Of a DNA stretch of 64,000 bases, positions 10,350 through 24,518 are shown one piece after another. The notes under the pieces were generated by a model. That model saw nothing but the letters and a program-made list of their open reading frames with translations, made no database searches and was not told the origin of the DNA. Numbering within the stretch: the stretch's first letter is position 1; the number at the start of each line of letters is the position of its first letter. The stretch comes from Sinotaia quadrata (Eukaryota > Mollusca > Gastropoda > Architaenioglossa > Viviparidae), in contig CM054177.1 in NCBI GenBank assembly GCA_028829895.1, positions 74,507,163 through 74,571,162 on the forward strand, read 5' to 3'. Position numbers and translations under genes: made by a program.

Positions 10350-11106
10350 GTGACGAATGACAAGGTGTACCACAGTAATGTGTTCACCATATCTCTGTCT
10401 CTCCCTCTCTCTCCCCGCCTCCCTTTCACTCTTTGTCAATTTATCTGTCTGAGTCTGTTTTTTATACCTTATCCTCTCCCTTTATACTTATAAACAACTC
10501 TCCATATCAAATTATTATTGATGACCGGTACAGACATCAGAAAAGCATCTCTAAGGACAAAATGGCTTATTTAAACTACAATTCTAATTAGTAGATTGCT
10601 AACGTTTTAACTAGCCGATTCCTAAAACTCTAACTAGCAGGTGCAACAAATTCTAACTAGCAGCAGGCTACTACGAATGTAAAAATAAAGATTAACATTT
10701 AGAGACGTCATCAGTCATGATTAATATCAAGATTTAATTTCACTCTTGTTAATGTTTTGGAGCGCGATTGAATCTAAGCGTTAAGGAAAGAATAACACTT
10801 TCACCTTGTTTCATAGCATTTTATAGTTGTGGTTGAATATTGTCATATACGCTTCTGTTGTTAATGGTGTGTGCATATTTCAAGTTGTTCTGTTTCTTAA
10901 ATCGTTGCATTTTTGTGACTTGGAAATGTAAAATAAAAAGACGAACTGGAGCACGATAAAAATAAATTATTTAAAAATTCAAATGGACGTAATATATGTG
11001 CATAATTTTTATTTATAGTTTTAGTACTTTTTCATTTCGTTTGTAAATCTGAACTCGAACACGACATAATAAAAATTATTTACACAACATAGCAGCTGAT
11101 CTAAAA
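10349..11106. other. AT-rich intergenic DNA, no gene seen
   Basis: Contains a loose TCTAACTAGCAG-type repetition near 10590-10670. No coding or RNA signature recognised. Confidence 0.5.
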
Positions 11107-11632
11107 GATGTAATTATCCTTACAGTACTACTTTGTCATTTCGTTATCGTAATGTTGTTTTAACAGAAGTATGTTTGTTACAGTAATAGTTTGTCATGTC
11201 TTTATCTTAATGTTGTTTTAACAGAAGTATGTTTGTTACAGTAATAGTTTGTCATTTCTTTATCGTAATGTTATTCTAACAGGTGGAATTATCTTTAAAG
11301 TACTGCATTGTCATTTCTTTATCATAATGTTGTTCTAACAGGTTTAAGTATTCTTACAGTAATACTTTGTAATAACTTTATCCTAATGTGGTTCAAAACA
11401 GGTGTAATTATCGTTACAGTAATATTTTGCCATTTCGTTATCATATGTTGTTCCAACAGGTGTAATTATCATTACAGTAATGTTTTGCCATTTCGTTATC
11501 ATAATCTGTTCTAATAGGTGTAATTATCGTTACAGTAATATTTTTCCATTTCGTTATCATATGCTGTTCTAAAAGGTGTAATTATCCTTACAGTAATACT
11601 TTCTCATATCTTTAATGTAATGTCGCTGTAAG
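11107..11632. repeat. 58-59-bp minisatellite, about 9 copies
   Basis: TAACAG/TAACAGGT marks unit boundaries at 11161, 11219, 11277, 11336 and onward about every 59 bp. Each unit has TAATTATC, TTACAGTAAT and TTTCGTTATC words. The open frame at 11308-11514 is produced by this array. Confidence 0.9.
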
Positions 11633-11633
11633 C

Positions 11634-11815
11634 CAGGGGTTCTTACTCTGGGGTCCATGGGTGGGCTTCAGGGGGTCCGTGAAAGTAAATATTCACTATA
11701 TTTTTATAGTGAATATAAAAATTCTGCTTATGTGCATTTTTCTAGGGAGGGAGTCCATAGCTTTCACCAGATTTTCAAAGGGGTCCGTGACTCAAAAAAC
11801 GGTTAAGAACCACTG
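11634..11815. mobile_element. hAT-type MITE, 182 bp
   Basis: Ends are CAGGGGTTCTTA and the inverted complement of TAAGAACCACTG, matching at 11 of 12 positions. The element is flanked by 8-bp sequences CTGTAAGC (11626-11633) and CTCTAACC (11816-11823), which agree at 6 of 8. CAGxGGTTCT termini with an 8-bp duplication are typical of non-autonomous hAT elements. There is no transposase. It landed at the end of the 59-bp array. The imperfect duplication and TIRs suggest an old insertion. Confidence 0.8.
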
Positions 11816-11823
11816 CTCTAACC

Positions 11824-12364
11824 CATATAGTGTTCGAGCGACGGACGGCAAAATATAAAGAGTGGAAACACAGGAGTGTGAGTAATATGTAATACATTTA
11901 TTGTCTGCAGATCAATCTCTTTTTACACAGGACTTCTGCTTTGCACAGTTACAAATAAATAAAAATAAATATTTCTATATGTGAGTTATTGCCACTGGTC
12001 CGTCCGTTGATTACTATTATTTCATTTTTTAATTTTTCACGTTTTGTTCTTAGAGTAGCTATTAGTAACGCTTTCACGACAAAACTATTTTTCTTTCAAA
12101 TATTTATTTTTTCGTTTCTTTTCTAAACTGTTAATTGTAAATAATTGTGAATTTGAATTACATGAAAGAAAATAAAGAGATGTTCTAATGTTTACATTTC
12201 AACCTGACAAATACGTTCATAGGTAAACGTACATGCACACAATATACGTTTGCGTGTGTGTACCTGTATGTGTGTGTGTGTGCTTGGAGGAAGTAGAGTT
12301 TAATGCACTAATTTTAATAGTTATATAATCTACTTAATTAGTTTATTGTTAACTTTAATTGTAT
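11824..12364. other. AT-rich intergenic DNA, no gene seen
   Basis: Only a short TG-rich stretch near 12250-12285 stands out. Confidence 0.5.
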
Positions 12365-12461
12365 ATATATAGATATATAGATAGACAGAGAGACAGATAG
12401 ATAGATAGACAGACATACAGACAGATAGATAGATAGATAGGTAGATAGATAGATAGATAGT
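12365..12461. repeat. GATA/GACA microsatellite, impure
   Basis: Interrupted GATA and GACA units with a GAGA stretch and a GGTA interruption, more degraded than the other arrays of this class. Confidence 0.93.
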
Positions 12462-13406
12462 AATTTAATGAAGGAACATGAGAAATTTGCTACCTTAAAA
12501 TGTTGAAAATGCTTCTCTCTATGATTTGTATTTATTTAATTAACTTTTTTCTTCACTTTTATTCATACCCTTTACATCTCTTTATTATTATTTCTGTTAT
12601 TTTAACTTACTTTAATAGGTGAAGTTTATTATTTAGAAAATGATTCTAAATCAATTAATTGTGTTTTCACTTTGATGTAAATAGCACCATGTGTTATATT
12701 TTAAATAAAATATATTTCACTAATGTGCACACACACTCACTTACAAACATTAATTTTTTTCGAATTCATTTTGCCTTAGATTTAAGTCTGCATTTAGACA
12801 AAATTGCATTGCATTCAATGCATAACCAAAATTGCCATAAATGTTCAAAGTGATATTTAAAGCAATTAATTATGAGGAACTGCAATAATAACACAACATA
12901 CAAATACCAGACAGTAATATGTAACGTTCGAAAGTATAATTGCTTAATGACAGAAAATGTTATATATATTTTTAAGGGACAATTACTCATATATAATAAT
13001 TGCTATGAAACACAATAATTAAGACAACAATTTACACTTGGCAGTAAAATATAATTTTTAAAATTATGTTTTGTTTTGAAAATATGCATTAAAATAAGTA
13101 AAAATCAGTTAACTTTATATATATATACTACAATTCATTAAAGTTCAGTCATAAAAATTAAAAAGAATACAGTCTTATAAGTATCCATCTGCAATTTAAC
13201 TTTAGTAATAATCTTAAAAAAGAAATCCCGGTGTATATTACTAGCATGTTTGTGGCATACAATTTTACCATGAAATGAAAAGTAGGAAAAATCACTTCAC
13301 GCGTGTTTACGAAATGCATAACCACAGAAAAAGCATGGAGCACAGTTTACTTCAAATTTAATATCCAACATTAAATAAACGGTTCCTTGCACACCTGTAC
13401 ACCAAC
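12462..13406. other. AT-rich intergenic DNA, no gene seen
   Basis: Short open frames at 12659-12853 and 13158-13343 have no domain or codon bias and are treated as chance. Confidence 0.5.
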
Positions 13407-13435
13407 GAGAGAGAGAGAGAGAAAGTGTGTGTGTA

Positions 13436-13477
<42 letters not shown>

Positions 13478-13480
13478 GGA
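13407..13480. repeat. GA/GT/GA compound microsatellite
   Basis: A GA run, a GT run interrupted by AT, then a second GA run. Confidence 0.95.
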
Positions 13481-16400
13481 GGTAATTTAAATAGTATTGA
13501 TTAATGAAAACAATTAGAAGTATGTGTACGCTCTAAAGAACATTCTTCTCAATTATTTATTGACCACCAGCACCCTAAAAGAAAATATAACATTGTAAGA
13601 AGACATTCGTGCAGGGTACCTTAACTTACCTGATATGCAAAGATGGGAACATTGCAGCTGCCGGAAGGTGTGTTGACGCAGAAGAGCCTGATGGTTTGAT
13701 TGAGAGATCAATGTTTACACTAAGAATCTCATCGAGCGTCTTCCGCTAAAAACTTTCTTTGGCGACAGCATCGGTTGGAATCTGTACGCACGGAACCCCA
13801 AAGGCCTTCAGGTAAACTTCAGAGTCTTTCAGTCCCAGACACCGAGTGAGCACTGGAGGACACAGGTACACAGCTTATCAACTTCCAAAGCTTGACGCCA
13901 GGTTTTACCTTGTCAACGTATTTCTAACATGGAGAAATGTAGACATAGACCGCAGGAGGGAGACAGAAGGAGAAGGCGTGGTCTATTCCACCACGTGACA
14001 GTTTAACGGGCATTTGATTGGGCTCAGTGACGTCCTGCTGAGAATTTGATTCTGATTTGAAGGTAGGGCGCACACTTTGAGACCAAGAGAGGCGAAAAAT
14101 ATTCTTTGCGCAGTTTTGCAGAAGCACCCCACCACAATTATAGTACAGGAGGTGGAGTGTGTGGGGGTTGAGGATGGGTGTATTAAGCAGTGAATTGTGT
14201 TTGTAATGGGAAGGAGTAGGGGCGATGGGTGGGGGAGTGACAGTGACTTTCACACCAGGGCCATCAATCACTCTGCAAACTATCAGTATTCACGCCGTAA
14301 CGTCCTGAGTTTGCGGTCCACGTATTTCTCGTTTACCACTCCTTATTTCAATTTTCTTTAAAACGGTCAGTTGTGAAAGAGTTAGCGACTGAGATCCAGA
14401 AACTATTGCCGTACTGTTGATTTTATTCTTTTAACAACTACTGCAGGCCTGAAAAGAGTTCAACAGACCGAAAACCCAAGAAACCGTCACTTTTTTATTT
14501 TGAAGAATTTAAATTTTCTTCCCGTCTAAACGTCGATTCCCTATGGTTTGTGTGTGTGTGCATGTAGAGTCAGGAAAGGCGAGAGTGAGGAAAATATTCC
14601 GAAGGAAAAAAAAATGAGTATAAGGTTGCAAATAAGCATCAAAGAATTAAAAGGAATCAATTTTTAAAATATAATATTAGCGTGTTTGCTTTTAATCTAA
14701 TTTCTTTTGCAAAGGGGGACATATGTTTTGCATTTTATTTTATTTTATGATATTTTAATCATTTAAGTTTGATACAACAGAAATATTAGTCAATCAATAA
14801 ACAATTTTCGAAGATAACTTGGTAACTTAATGACTGGTGTGATTCATCCCCTTATGTCAGTTCTTTTTAAATATATATATTTCTGTTTGTGATGTGGCAA
14901 TACATAAGACAAAAATCATTAGTGGTTTCACACGATAATTGTTGCTGTCAAGTGTTTGATGTTAACGCAAATTAAAACTATATTATAGGATAATATATAT
15001 GTATATATCATATGTATGTATGTATGTAAGTATGTATAATTATACAGGTAAGAATCTATACGGTCCATGTATCTACGGTATCAAATGATTCATTTAACGC
15101 AAATAAAATCTAGATTTATATATGTATATTTAATTATACTAGTAAGAGTCTACGTCCGTGTCTTTATGCTATCAAATGGATCATTGAATGACGTTAACGT
15201 AAATAAATAGAGTTGCAGACTGAAACAATACTCAGATCTTACAACAATATCAGCCAGATTAATCACTGTTCGATATTAAATTTAAATTAATTCATTAATA
15301 TTTTTATGAACTATTTGCTATAGTTAAACAAATTAGCATTCGAAAGTATCACAATTTCAAAAAAGCGTTATTTCAGAGTCACGTGATTAGGAGCTAAATA
15401 GCTCGTGGTCAGCTGTATCTAAAGTGGTAGTCAACGGATTCAAAATCGGAATAAGTTTTGATGACAATAAGTAAAGTAGAAGCATTATTTTGGCCACCGG
15501 CCTTATCTGCGTAGGACAGTGAACCTAGGAAAATCAATTCCAATAATATATTGAAAATACTGCTATCACTGTGTGAGATCAATATCTGGACGCAATCCTG
15601 TTTTGTTGTCTCACTGACTTCTGAATGAGATTGAAAAATATCTGCTTACTATTGAATGGTAGATGCATTTCTCGATGACCGCTATGCAAAGGTCACATTT
15701 TGATACTGATTCAAGACTCAATGATTAAGATAGGATCACGTTCACTATTTTATTAGTCGATGCACTTTATTCACACTGAAATAGTGCATTCACATTTCTA
15801 ATGGGTTTATTTTGTTCGATGATTTTTTTTAAGACACTTGGGGTTTGTAGTTCTATTGATTGAGCTATTAAGGTCACACATACTTCTGAATAGAAATAAA
15901 AGTTGGCTGATTCAGATATCATGACCCCTCCCTCTCCCAAACGGTAGTTATAGTTTCACTCAGCGCTTTATTACAACAAAAGTTTTGTAATGGTTTGCAT
16001 GTCGCAAGGCGACAGAATTTATTGAGCGTCATCAATCACCGATTCCTGAATCACTGAATAAGAATCTCAAACTTTGGATATGTACACACATTTGGCAAAT
16101 GGTCATTTATTCTGCCCAACGTCCGTAGAATGTTTAACCGCATGGACCAAATAATGTGAGCATTGGGTCTTTGGTGTCAATTTTCAAACGAAAATATTAT
16201 TGAAAAAAATTTAATTAGCCTCGCAAATACTTTCCCACTGGCATCGCTGGCCGTGTAAAATCTTTACCCTATATGGACAGCAAAGGACATCGAACAACCG
16301 AAAGTTAAAAATTGTAAATGACCCTTACAGTAACGTTACCTGGCATGAATGTCTTCAGGAATTTCCGGGTGGGTCGACCTCCTTCCGATGCCAATGTGCC

Positions 16401-16558
16401 AGGCGCTATTGTCACATTGCATTCCGTTCACAGTCTTTAGACTGAATGTGGCACTAACGCACCCCGTTAACTTTGCATCAGACGTTATTTGTGAGAAGGA
16501 AACACTCTCTAAAAATCTGAGAAGATTCTCGTTATTATTATACTAATATGTCGGTTTG
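13481..16558. other. 3-kb intergenic stretch, no gene recognised
   Basis: A less AT-rich interval at about 13650-14280 holds a 115-codon minus-strand frame (13924-14271) rich in Pro and Thr with no recognisable domain. The rest is AT-rich with short GTAT and ATAT runs near 15000. Nothing can be assigned. Confidence 0.5.
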
Positions 16559-16585
16559 TATGTGTGAATGTGTGTGTATGTGTGA

Positions 16586-16645
<60 letters not shown>

Positions 16646-16651
16646 TTGTGT
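16559..16651. repeat. TG microsatellite
   Basis: A long TG run with a few GAATG interruptions at its left side. The 61-65-codon frames overlapping it are repeat artefacts. Confidence 0.96.
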
Positions 16652-18339
16652 GTAGTCTTTCCCTTATGCAAGTCACCTGCATTTTTCTTGTCACCTTATC
16701 ACAAAATGGAACTTAGTGCCATTAATGTGCCCCTTTTCAAGTCACGTATGTGTTCCTCCTCCAGCAATACAGACAACAAAAAATTGCATACATTTTTCTG
16801 ATCAAAAGAAAATCAGGCGTTTGTCAATAGTCTGTTTCCCCTGTCATCGTTCTTCCAGCCTACACCGTCTGAAAAATTCCACTTATTTTAATAAAGATGA
16901 CGGTACCGCTCCGACTCGAGGTCAACAGACAAAAGTCTCGGTTTGCCGACCGATTTCTTATAGTGTAAGACTTTTGCATGCTTGTTTCTCGAAAGTTTAT
17001 TTTTTTATTTCCTCAAGGATTTGCCTTAGTTCTTACAACGCCCTCTCAGCCCCCTTTCAACCTCACACCACGACCCCCACATCCTAGCTCTGAGTGTCCG
17101 AGTAGCGTGATGGCATGGTGGCGTACCACTATGATAGACTCGTAAATTAATTAACCAGACCAAACCAAAGATGGGCTCAACCTTCGTTCGGGAGCCCTGA
17201 TGTCCATGACATTGCCACGAAAAAGGACGACAAAAGGTGATGGGAGGAAATTTGGTAAAACGATGCGAGGCTGTTGTGGGCTCCCTGCTGGGACCCTTAT
17301 TATAGCTAACTGATCGAATTAAATCAACGCCCTGAAACTGTTCCGCGCGGAGTCGTGCGTCAAGGGTGACTTGGGCCTACCCGGGGTAGGCGTGTTTGCC
17401 GCATAAAACTCACGGTTGTGTTTAGCAGACAGATGCAAACTGGTGTCTGTAAAATGTTATTTTAATCGGGTTTAAGGCGAGAATCAAAAGGGAGAGAGAG
17501 AGAAAAAAAATAGTTATAAAGTGGAGCAAACGGCCTAACGACACTTTGTTTGTGTGAGGGGAGATTTATGAAAGACGCTTAAAGATGTTGAAATGCATGG
17601 TATGATATAGAAATGTTGATTTATAGAATAATTAGTATGCATTCAACTTTCAAAGCATGGAGAGGAACGCCTGTAAAGGTGGCTGGGTAGTGAAATGAAT
17701 AGATGGATAAATAGGTGAACGAAAGCTGAATGTGTGGATGGAATGAGGAAGGAACAGTAGACAGATAGATACATAGACTGCATGGTGAATGAATGGATGA
17801 ATGGATAATCGAATGGATAAAAATTAGTATAATAAACTAAACGATAAATCTATCTGTTTAGCACGAGGAGCAGTTTTAGTTCCGCTTGGCATGAAAGTGA
17901 GCGAACTAACGTGAAACTAGCAGAAAGTGCTTTGATGGATAAAGTCTCCAACTTGATACGCATGGCTGGGTAGGTTTCAGCTGCCATGCCAGGAAGTTAT
18001 TTCAGTTTCACATTCATTACACCTGTCACACTCACTAATTTCCTTTATTCAGTTGCACTGCGAGTGGGCACAAAATAACGGCCTAATTGCATTGCACCGC
18101 ACCGGCTACAGCTGGGCTTTACAGTGTACTAGTGACGTTCCTAGGGTGGTCGTAACTAGATCTTGTCCCAAGTCGGTACGCTCCTTAACGTGTAATATAC
18201 TAAGTGCAAGGGACACTTTGGTCAGAGCCCCGGCCTTCCGCCAAAAAAAACATTTCTGCTTTTAGAGCGTGGTACGTGGCTAAACTTGCGAATGTTTAGC
18301 ACTTGAACGCAGATTTGCAAGAATTTGAACCATGGCAAA
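16652..18339. other. Intergenic DNA with a GC-richer patch at about 17080-17420
   Basis: The patch carries several CpGs and GGTAGGC/GCGCGG words but no open frame or RNA signature I can name. A weak GGAT/GAAT-rich stretch lies at 17700-17820. Confidence 0.4.
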
Positions 18340-18800
18340 GTCTTGTTTTTTTGTTTAATTGTACAGGAAATTGTTACAATACTTTTTGTTTCTTAGTTTC
18401 ATTTGTGCAGAAGTCTGAAAACTTCTACTTCTTTATGTTACCTTCATTTGTGTAGAATTCAATAAACTACGTTTTGTTAATTTCACTTGTGCAGAAGTCT
18501 ACGCATTACTTGCGGGGTGTTTTTTTTCGCTTCTACAAAAGAATGTAAGCACTTGCTTTGTGTTAGTTTTTCGCTTCTGCAAAAGAATGTAAGCACTTGC
18601 TTTGTGTTAGTTTTTCGCTTCTGCAAAAGAATGTAAGCACTTGTTTTGTGTTAGTTTTTCACTTCTGCAAAAGAATGTAAATACTTGTTTTGTGTTAGTT
18701 TTTCACTTTTGCAAAAAAAATGAAAATACTTGCTTTGTGTCAATTTCACTTCTGCGTATGTCTGTAAACACTTGTTTTGTGTTAGTTTCAATTGTGCAGG
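18340..18800. repeat. 44-bp minisatellite
   Basis: GAATGTAAGCACTTG recurs at 18541, 18585, 18629 and 18673 with a 44-bp period. Degenerate copies with TTTCACTTCTGCA-type words occur on both sides from about 18340 to 18800. The frames at 18641-18946 and 18703-18885 follow from the array. Confidence 0.88.
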
Positions 18801-18840
18801 AAATCTTATATACATTTTCTAGCTTTATTTCTGTATATTT

Positions 18841-18940
18841 CAGTGCTGCAGGACTTTGTGTTAACCCTTTATACCTTGTGTACATTCCAAGTGCTGTAGG
18901 ACTTTGTGTTGACCCTTTATATCTTGTGTACGTTACATGT
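18841..18940. repeat. 48-bp tandem duplication
   Basis: GTGCTGCAGGACTTTGTGTT at 18843 and its near-copy at 18891, each followed by ACCCTTTATA/CTTGTGTAC. Confidence 0.85.
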
Positions 18941-19129
18941 GAGTAGAAGGTCTTGGGGTACTTACCCTATAAATTTTCATTGTATGAAGAGACCAAGGGT
19001 ACAATTTCTGTTTTAAGTACATTTTTCGGTCCTACTAGTATGTTCGATTGAACCATATAGTATTTTTCGAGGGCAACTAATTAAGCGCACATCATTTGTG
19101 CTCAAACTTCTCTGCTGGAGTGTACATCT

Positions 19130-19440
19130 TCCAAGCGTAGGAATTCCTGAGGGGTAGCTTCTGTATAACTATATATAAGACTTCCTGTGCGATACGTTCT
19201 GTATTAGTATATATATAGGAATTCCTGTGGGATAACTTCTGTATAAGTATATATAGAAATTCCTGTATTGGAATTCCTGCTGGGTACGTTCTATATTAGT
19301 ATGTGTACGAATCCTATGGTAAATCTATGTATCAGTTTAAATAGGAATTACTCTATATCTTCACTTCTGCATCAGTAAGTATAGGATTTCCTGTGGGATT
19401 CATACTGTATCAGTATTTACAGGAATTCTTGTGGGATAAA
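19130..19440. repeat. Degenerate minisatellite (GGAATTCCTGTGGGAT motif)
   Basis: GGAATTCCTG or GATTTCCTGTGGGAT followed by TTCTGTATCAGTAT recurs about every 50-60 bp with many changes. It looks like an ageing array. Confidence 0.7.
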
Positions 19441-19449
19441 ATTATGTGG

Positions 19450-19830
19450 TGGAATAAATGTGCCTATCTATATTTCAACACTTAATTGTTATATAAAGTG
19501 TTAAATTATCAAATGACTTGACCCTGGGCACTCCTTACGATGGTATTTTTATTAGTGTCAGAGTTGGAATAAACAACTCAAGTTGAGAATATGCTAGAAA
19601 ATTGCTGACGCAATCCAAAACAATTCCAAATGGATAAGTAAGTATTTTGCTGTCTAAAAGCTTCACACTTGTTCATATCAAATTCATCCAATGGGGATGG
19701 ACTGGAAATGTCCTTGAAGAAGCACTCCATTCTAATCACTTTGAATTTGAACATAACTCGAATTCGATCATAAAAGCAATCATTAGCTATGAGCAGAGCA
19801 AGCCTTTTTGACTGTCACTTCATACTATAG
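19450..19830 (+). repeat. Dispersed repeat, copy A (unclassified)
   Basis: Shares long, diverged similarity, in the same orientation, with 30755-31110. Shared words include GTTAAA...TGACT, GCACTCCTTA, GTATTTTT, GTGTCAGAGTTG and TTGAGAATATGCTAGAAA. No coding frame or terminal repeat recognised. It may be the end of a larger element. Confidence 0.7.
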
Positions 19831-20047
19831 TTACCTCTGTTCTGTACTTAAATATGTTGGTTTGTGAATCCAGCATTGTTGTCAACTTCGGTAAATCATG
19901 TTGCTGTAAGTTGATTCCGGTGGAGAGCCAATATGGTGGGAATTTGTAGCCTGAGTATGGTGTGGAAAATTTACAAGGATCTTTGTGAACATTCTTCATG
20001 GTGTGTTGAGTAAATGCACATTAAACTTTGAGAACATTCTTCCTGAT

Positions 20048-20185
20048 GTGCTTGATATTGCATGTGAAATTCAGGATGAATCTCTATGATGTGCTTGATA
20101 ATGCATGTGAAATTCAGGATGAATCTCTATGGTGTGCTTGATAATGCATGTGAAATTCAGGATGAATCTCTATGGTGTGCTTGGA
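20048..20185. repeat. 43-bp minisatellite, about 3 copies
   Basis: GTGCTTGATA/TGCATGTGAAATTCAGG units start at 20048, 20091, 20134 and 20177, exactly 43 bp apart and nearly identical. Confidence 0.92.
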
Positions 20186-21368
20186 GAGCACATCAAAGAT
20201 TGTGGAACAGTTGCATAACGTGCCTCTAGGAGAGACATGTGTGGCCTTGCCTAGATATGAAAGGCAGTGACTTGTTGCAAACCCGCATGATTGTGAAACA
20301 CATTGCCTGCAACAGACGCCATCTTTGAACAGGTTATGTGCATTGACTATAATTAGTTCTCTAAAACTTCACTCTCATTTCCATGATGCTATCCATGAAT
20401 TTGATTATATATTTATGTTATTGACTGCTTATGCCTATGCTAGAATAAACTGCATGATTGTCTAGCTTTAATCAAATACTGTTTTGAAGTGATGCAAATG
20501 TCAATGCTCTTTGATTAAATTCATATGTAATACATCTGATCGTTGACTTAATAAATTTAATGTTAAATATATTGACCTTCTTACACATATTGATAAGCAA
20601 ATATTGGAAAGAGGTGGGTGGATGGGGGTTCGCTAAGTTTTGATTAAAGACGGATTTATATCTTCTCCTTTAGACAGAAATATTGTGTGATGTTTGTCTT
20701 TAATGTTGTGGAAGAGAGAAAACGTCTACAGCGCCCGTATATCCGCCAAGTGAGAGAGAGGAGTGGTGTCTTGTGGAGAATTATTAATAAAATAAATTAA
20801 GATTTTCATTACTTGTAATTACTTATAGATAATTAATTTAAAATAATAATAACAACCATTAACTAGGTGGCGTGAGCATCACATATTCTATGTCAGTGTA
20901 TGTAGGTTAATGCCCGCTGTGTATTGGACATTTTAACGAATTTCTGGGATTAAAAATAATTCTTATACAACATTTCAGTAGATGATTTTCTAAACCTGCA
21001 AAACCTACACGAACAATAACACATGTAGAGATGTAGTTTTCAGTAAACATTTAGAAAATAAAACAGACGCCTCGTGAGTTGTAGGCCTAAGTGAACTTTA
21101 TATAGAACTAACGACCATATATCGATGGCTTGTGAAATGACCGTGTGCAATGGACTTTCCATCACTGACATAAAACGCCTGCATCACAGCTTTTTGCCTT
21201 TCTAGAATGAAAACACATTTATTTTAAATGGTCTTGATAAAAGGTTATGACGTGAAGTGCTAGGTTTAGATGTATACAAACTTAACTGCTATCAGTTCAG
21301 GTGCTTGAGACAATTGACCGAGCATTACAAGAACCGCTTTCGACTGTGGTAGAATTATTTTGACATGA
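20186..21368. other. AT-rich intergenic DNA, no gene seen
   Basis: No coding, RNA or repeat signal I can support. Confidence 0.5.
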
Positions 21369-22346
<978 letters not shown>

Positions 22347-22662
22347 AGCGTAATGACGATTAACGTAAATATTACAATAATTACGCAATGACTCAAATAG
22401 CGTAATGACGATTAACGTAAATATTACAATAATTACGCAATCACTCAAATAGCATAATGACGATTATAAAGTAAATATTACAATAATTTAGCAATGACTC
22501 AAATAGCGTAATGACGATTATAACGTAAATATTACAATAATTACGCAATGACTCAAATAGCGTAATGACGATTATAATGTAAATATTACAATAATTACGC
22601 AATAACTCAGATAGCGTAATGACGATTATAACGTAAATATTACAACAATTACACGACCACAA
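22347..22662. repeat. 52-54-bp minisatellite with inner dyad, 6 copies
   Basis: AGCGTAATGACGATTA starts at 22347, 22399, 22451, 22505, 22559 and 22613. The first periods are 52 bp and the later ones 54 bp, after an added TA. Each unit has GCGTAAT near one end and ATTACGC near the other, so units can fold back. The minus frame at 22441-22662 is array translation. Confidence 0.92.
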
Positions 22663-24382
22663 TCGCCAGAGTTATTAACTGTGCTAGCAACTAATAGATG
22701 CACCCGTCGACTTGCGAGCAGCAGTCAGCGTATACGGGTATCAAACGCCTCGGCAGCACCTGGAGAGGTCACATTTTCTTTTCCTCTCAATTATCGGCAA
22801 TGCAATCCGTGCACACTTATTATCCCCCAACGATTATCGAGAGAGAAAATTGTACTGCATGCTTTGTCTTTCAATACTTGTAAAATTAAGTAAACAAATA
22901 CTAACGTACCCATGAACCCCTCTTCTAATTTGTTCTTTGTTATAGTGACCCCACCCAGGTTCTTTCTTCACAGCGATTCTTCATCAATAACTTCAACAGA
23001 AGGTAACTAGTGTAGATATCTCACTCACCGTGTAAATGCTGAATTTTTCTTTTATTGTCGGGAGGTGCGCGAAATTCTATTACTCTTGTGTATCATTTTC
23101 CGAAGATTTGAATTTGTAAACAAACGTACAGTGTTCCACTTACGTTCATAATCATCGCAGTGTATGTTTATGTGCGTTAAAACGAGTGAACAAACTCTGT
23201 GGACTAGAAAATAGGGCTAATTTGGAGTTTTATGTACATAACGGAGTATTGTAGTTACAATAACTTTGCAACCATTTATCACTAACAATTTACATGATGA
23301 AAATGCGTGTCTTGGCAGACTTGGACTAGTAATGTTCATTCTTATTTTTAATCCACATACTAAGTGAATATATGGTTATATTTCAGTACTTTTTGTTTCT
23401 TTTCCTAAGAGTTTAAGAGCTTTTCTTACTTTCAACTGAATGAGAGAGTTAGCAGACTAACAATAGTAATAAGTATCCTTTATTCTAATGCACAGTTTAT
23501 TTGAATAAATGTTTGCATTTCAACTTTTATTTTTGCTTACTTTCAATAAAATTTACTTACATAAAATCTCATTTTAAAACAAGCATTTGAACTGCACGTA
23601 TGCGTGACTAGAATAAAAATAATAATGATAATTCTTATTGTAATATACGTTTTACCTGAATATATGTTTTAACAACTGTTTCTCTTGTTTTCAGTACAGT
23701 TTAAGTATGTCAAGTCACTCTTTTAAGAATGCGTGAATGAGTAAATTAAGGTATTATGAGTATTGTTATTTCTAATCACATTTTATTTGAACTGCTGTGT
23801 ATATTTTGGCAATTATTCTTGTTTGCTTTCAGTACAATTTACTCTTCGGGTTTGTTACTTTCCTGACGTCTTCATTTTCTGTCGTCTGAAGTGTAAAGAC
23901 CAGTCAGCGTCTGACCACTAGACTGACGAGGATTATAAAAAGTATTCAGTCACTGATAAATGATGTAAAATGTTTTACAAACTGTAATTGTTCGTGCAGT
24001 TCAATTTTTACACTCGCATAGTGAGGAACGTAATCAGAGGGTATAAATGTACAGGGTCACAAACACACATATGCACACATGCATACACGCACGCATATGC
24101 ACTTGCACGTACGCATACGCGCGCGCACACACACGCATACAACTTTACACAGTACTTTCTTCTTTTAAAGTTGATTGTATTGTATAAATGAATTTTTCTA
24201 ATGCTATTAGGATTGTTTCTGAAAATTGAAAATTTAAAAATTTTGAAAATTTACATGCCAGATATATTTCTCTATTTGGGGAATCAGCCTGGTTTTTTTT
24301 AGTTTAGGTTTCTTAAATTAGACAAAATCTGGATATGTTGTTTTCCAACTATGGAAGCGTTACCAACGTTTTGTTTGAATAT
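22663..24382. other. Intergenic DNA, no gene recognised
   Basis: A 22681-22915 stretch is open in three frames but has no domain. A CA/CG-type alternating stretch (ACGCAT, GCGCGC) lies at 24060-24140. Nothing assignable. Confidence 0.45.
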
Positions 24383-24518
24383 TATTGCCATCCATGTTAT
24401 ATAATTGTTATAAGGGATTCTGTTTTTCCTATAAATATTAATTAAAATAGTATTGCCATCCATGTTACATAATTGTTATAAGGGATTCTGTTTTTCCTAT
24501 AAATATTAATTAAAATGT
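24383..24518. repeat. 68-bp tandem duplication
   Basis: TATTGCCATCCATGTTA begins at 24383 and again at 24451. The two copies differ at only about two positions (TATATAATT versus TACATAATT). Confidence 0.93.

Noticed and set aside
11308..11514. 68-codon frame resembling a membrane protein
   Set aside because: Falls wholly inside the 59-bp minisatellite.
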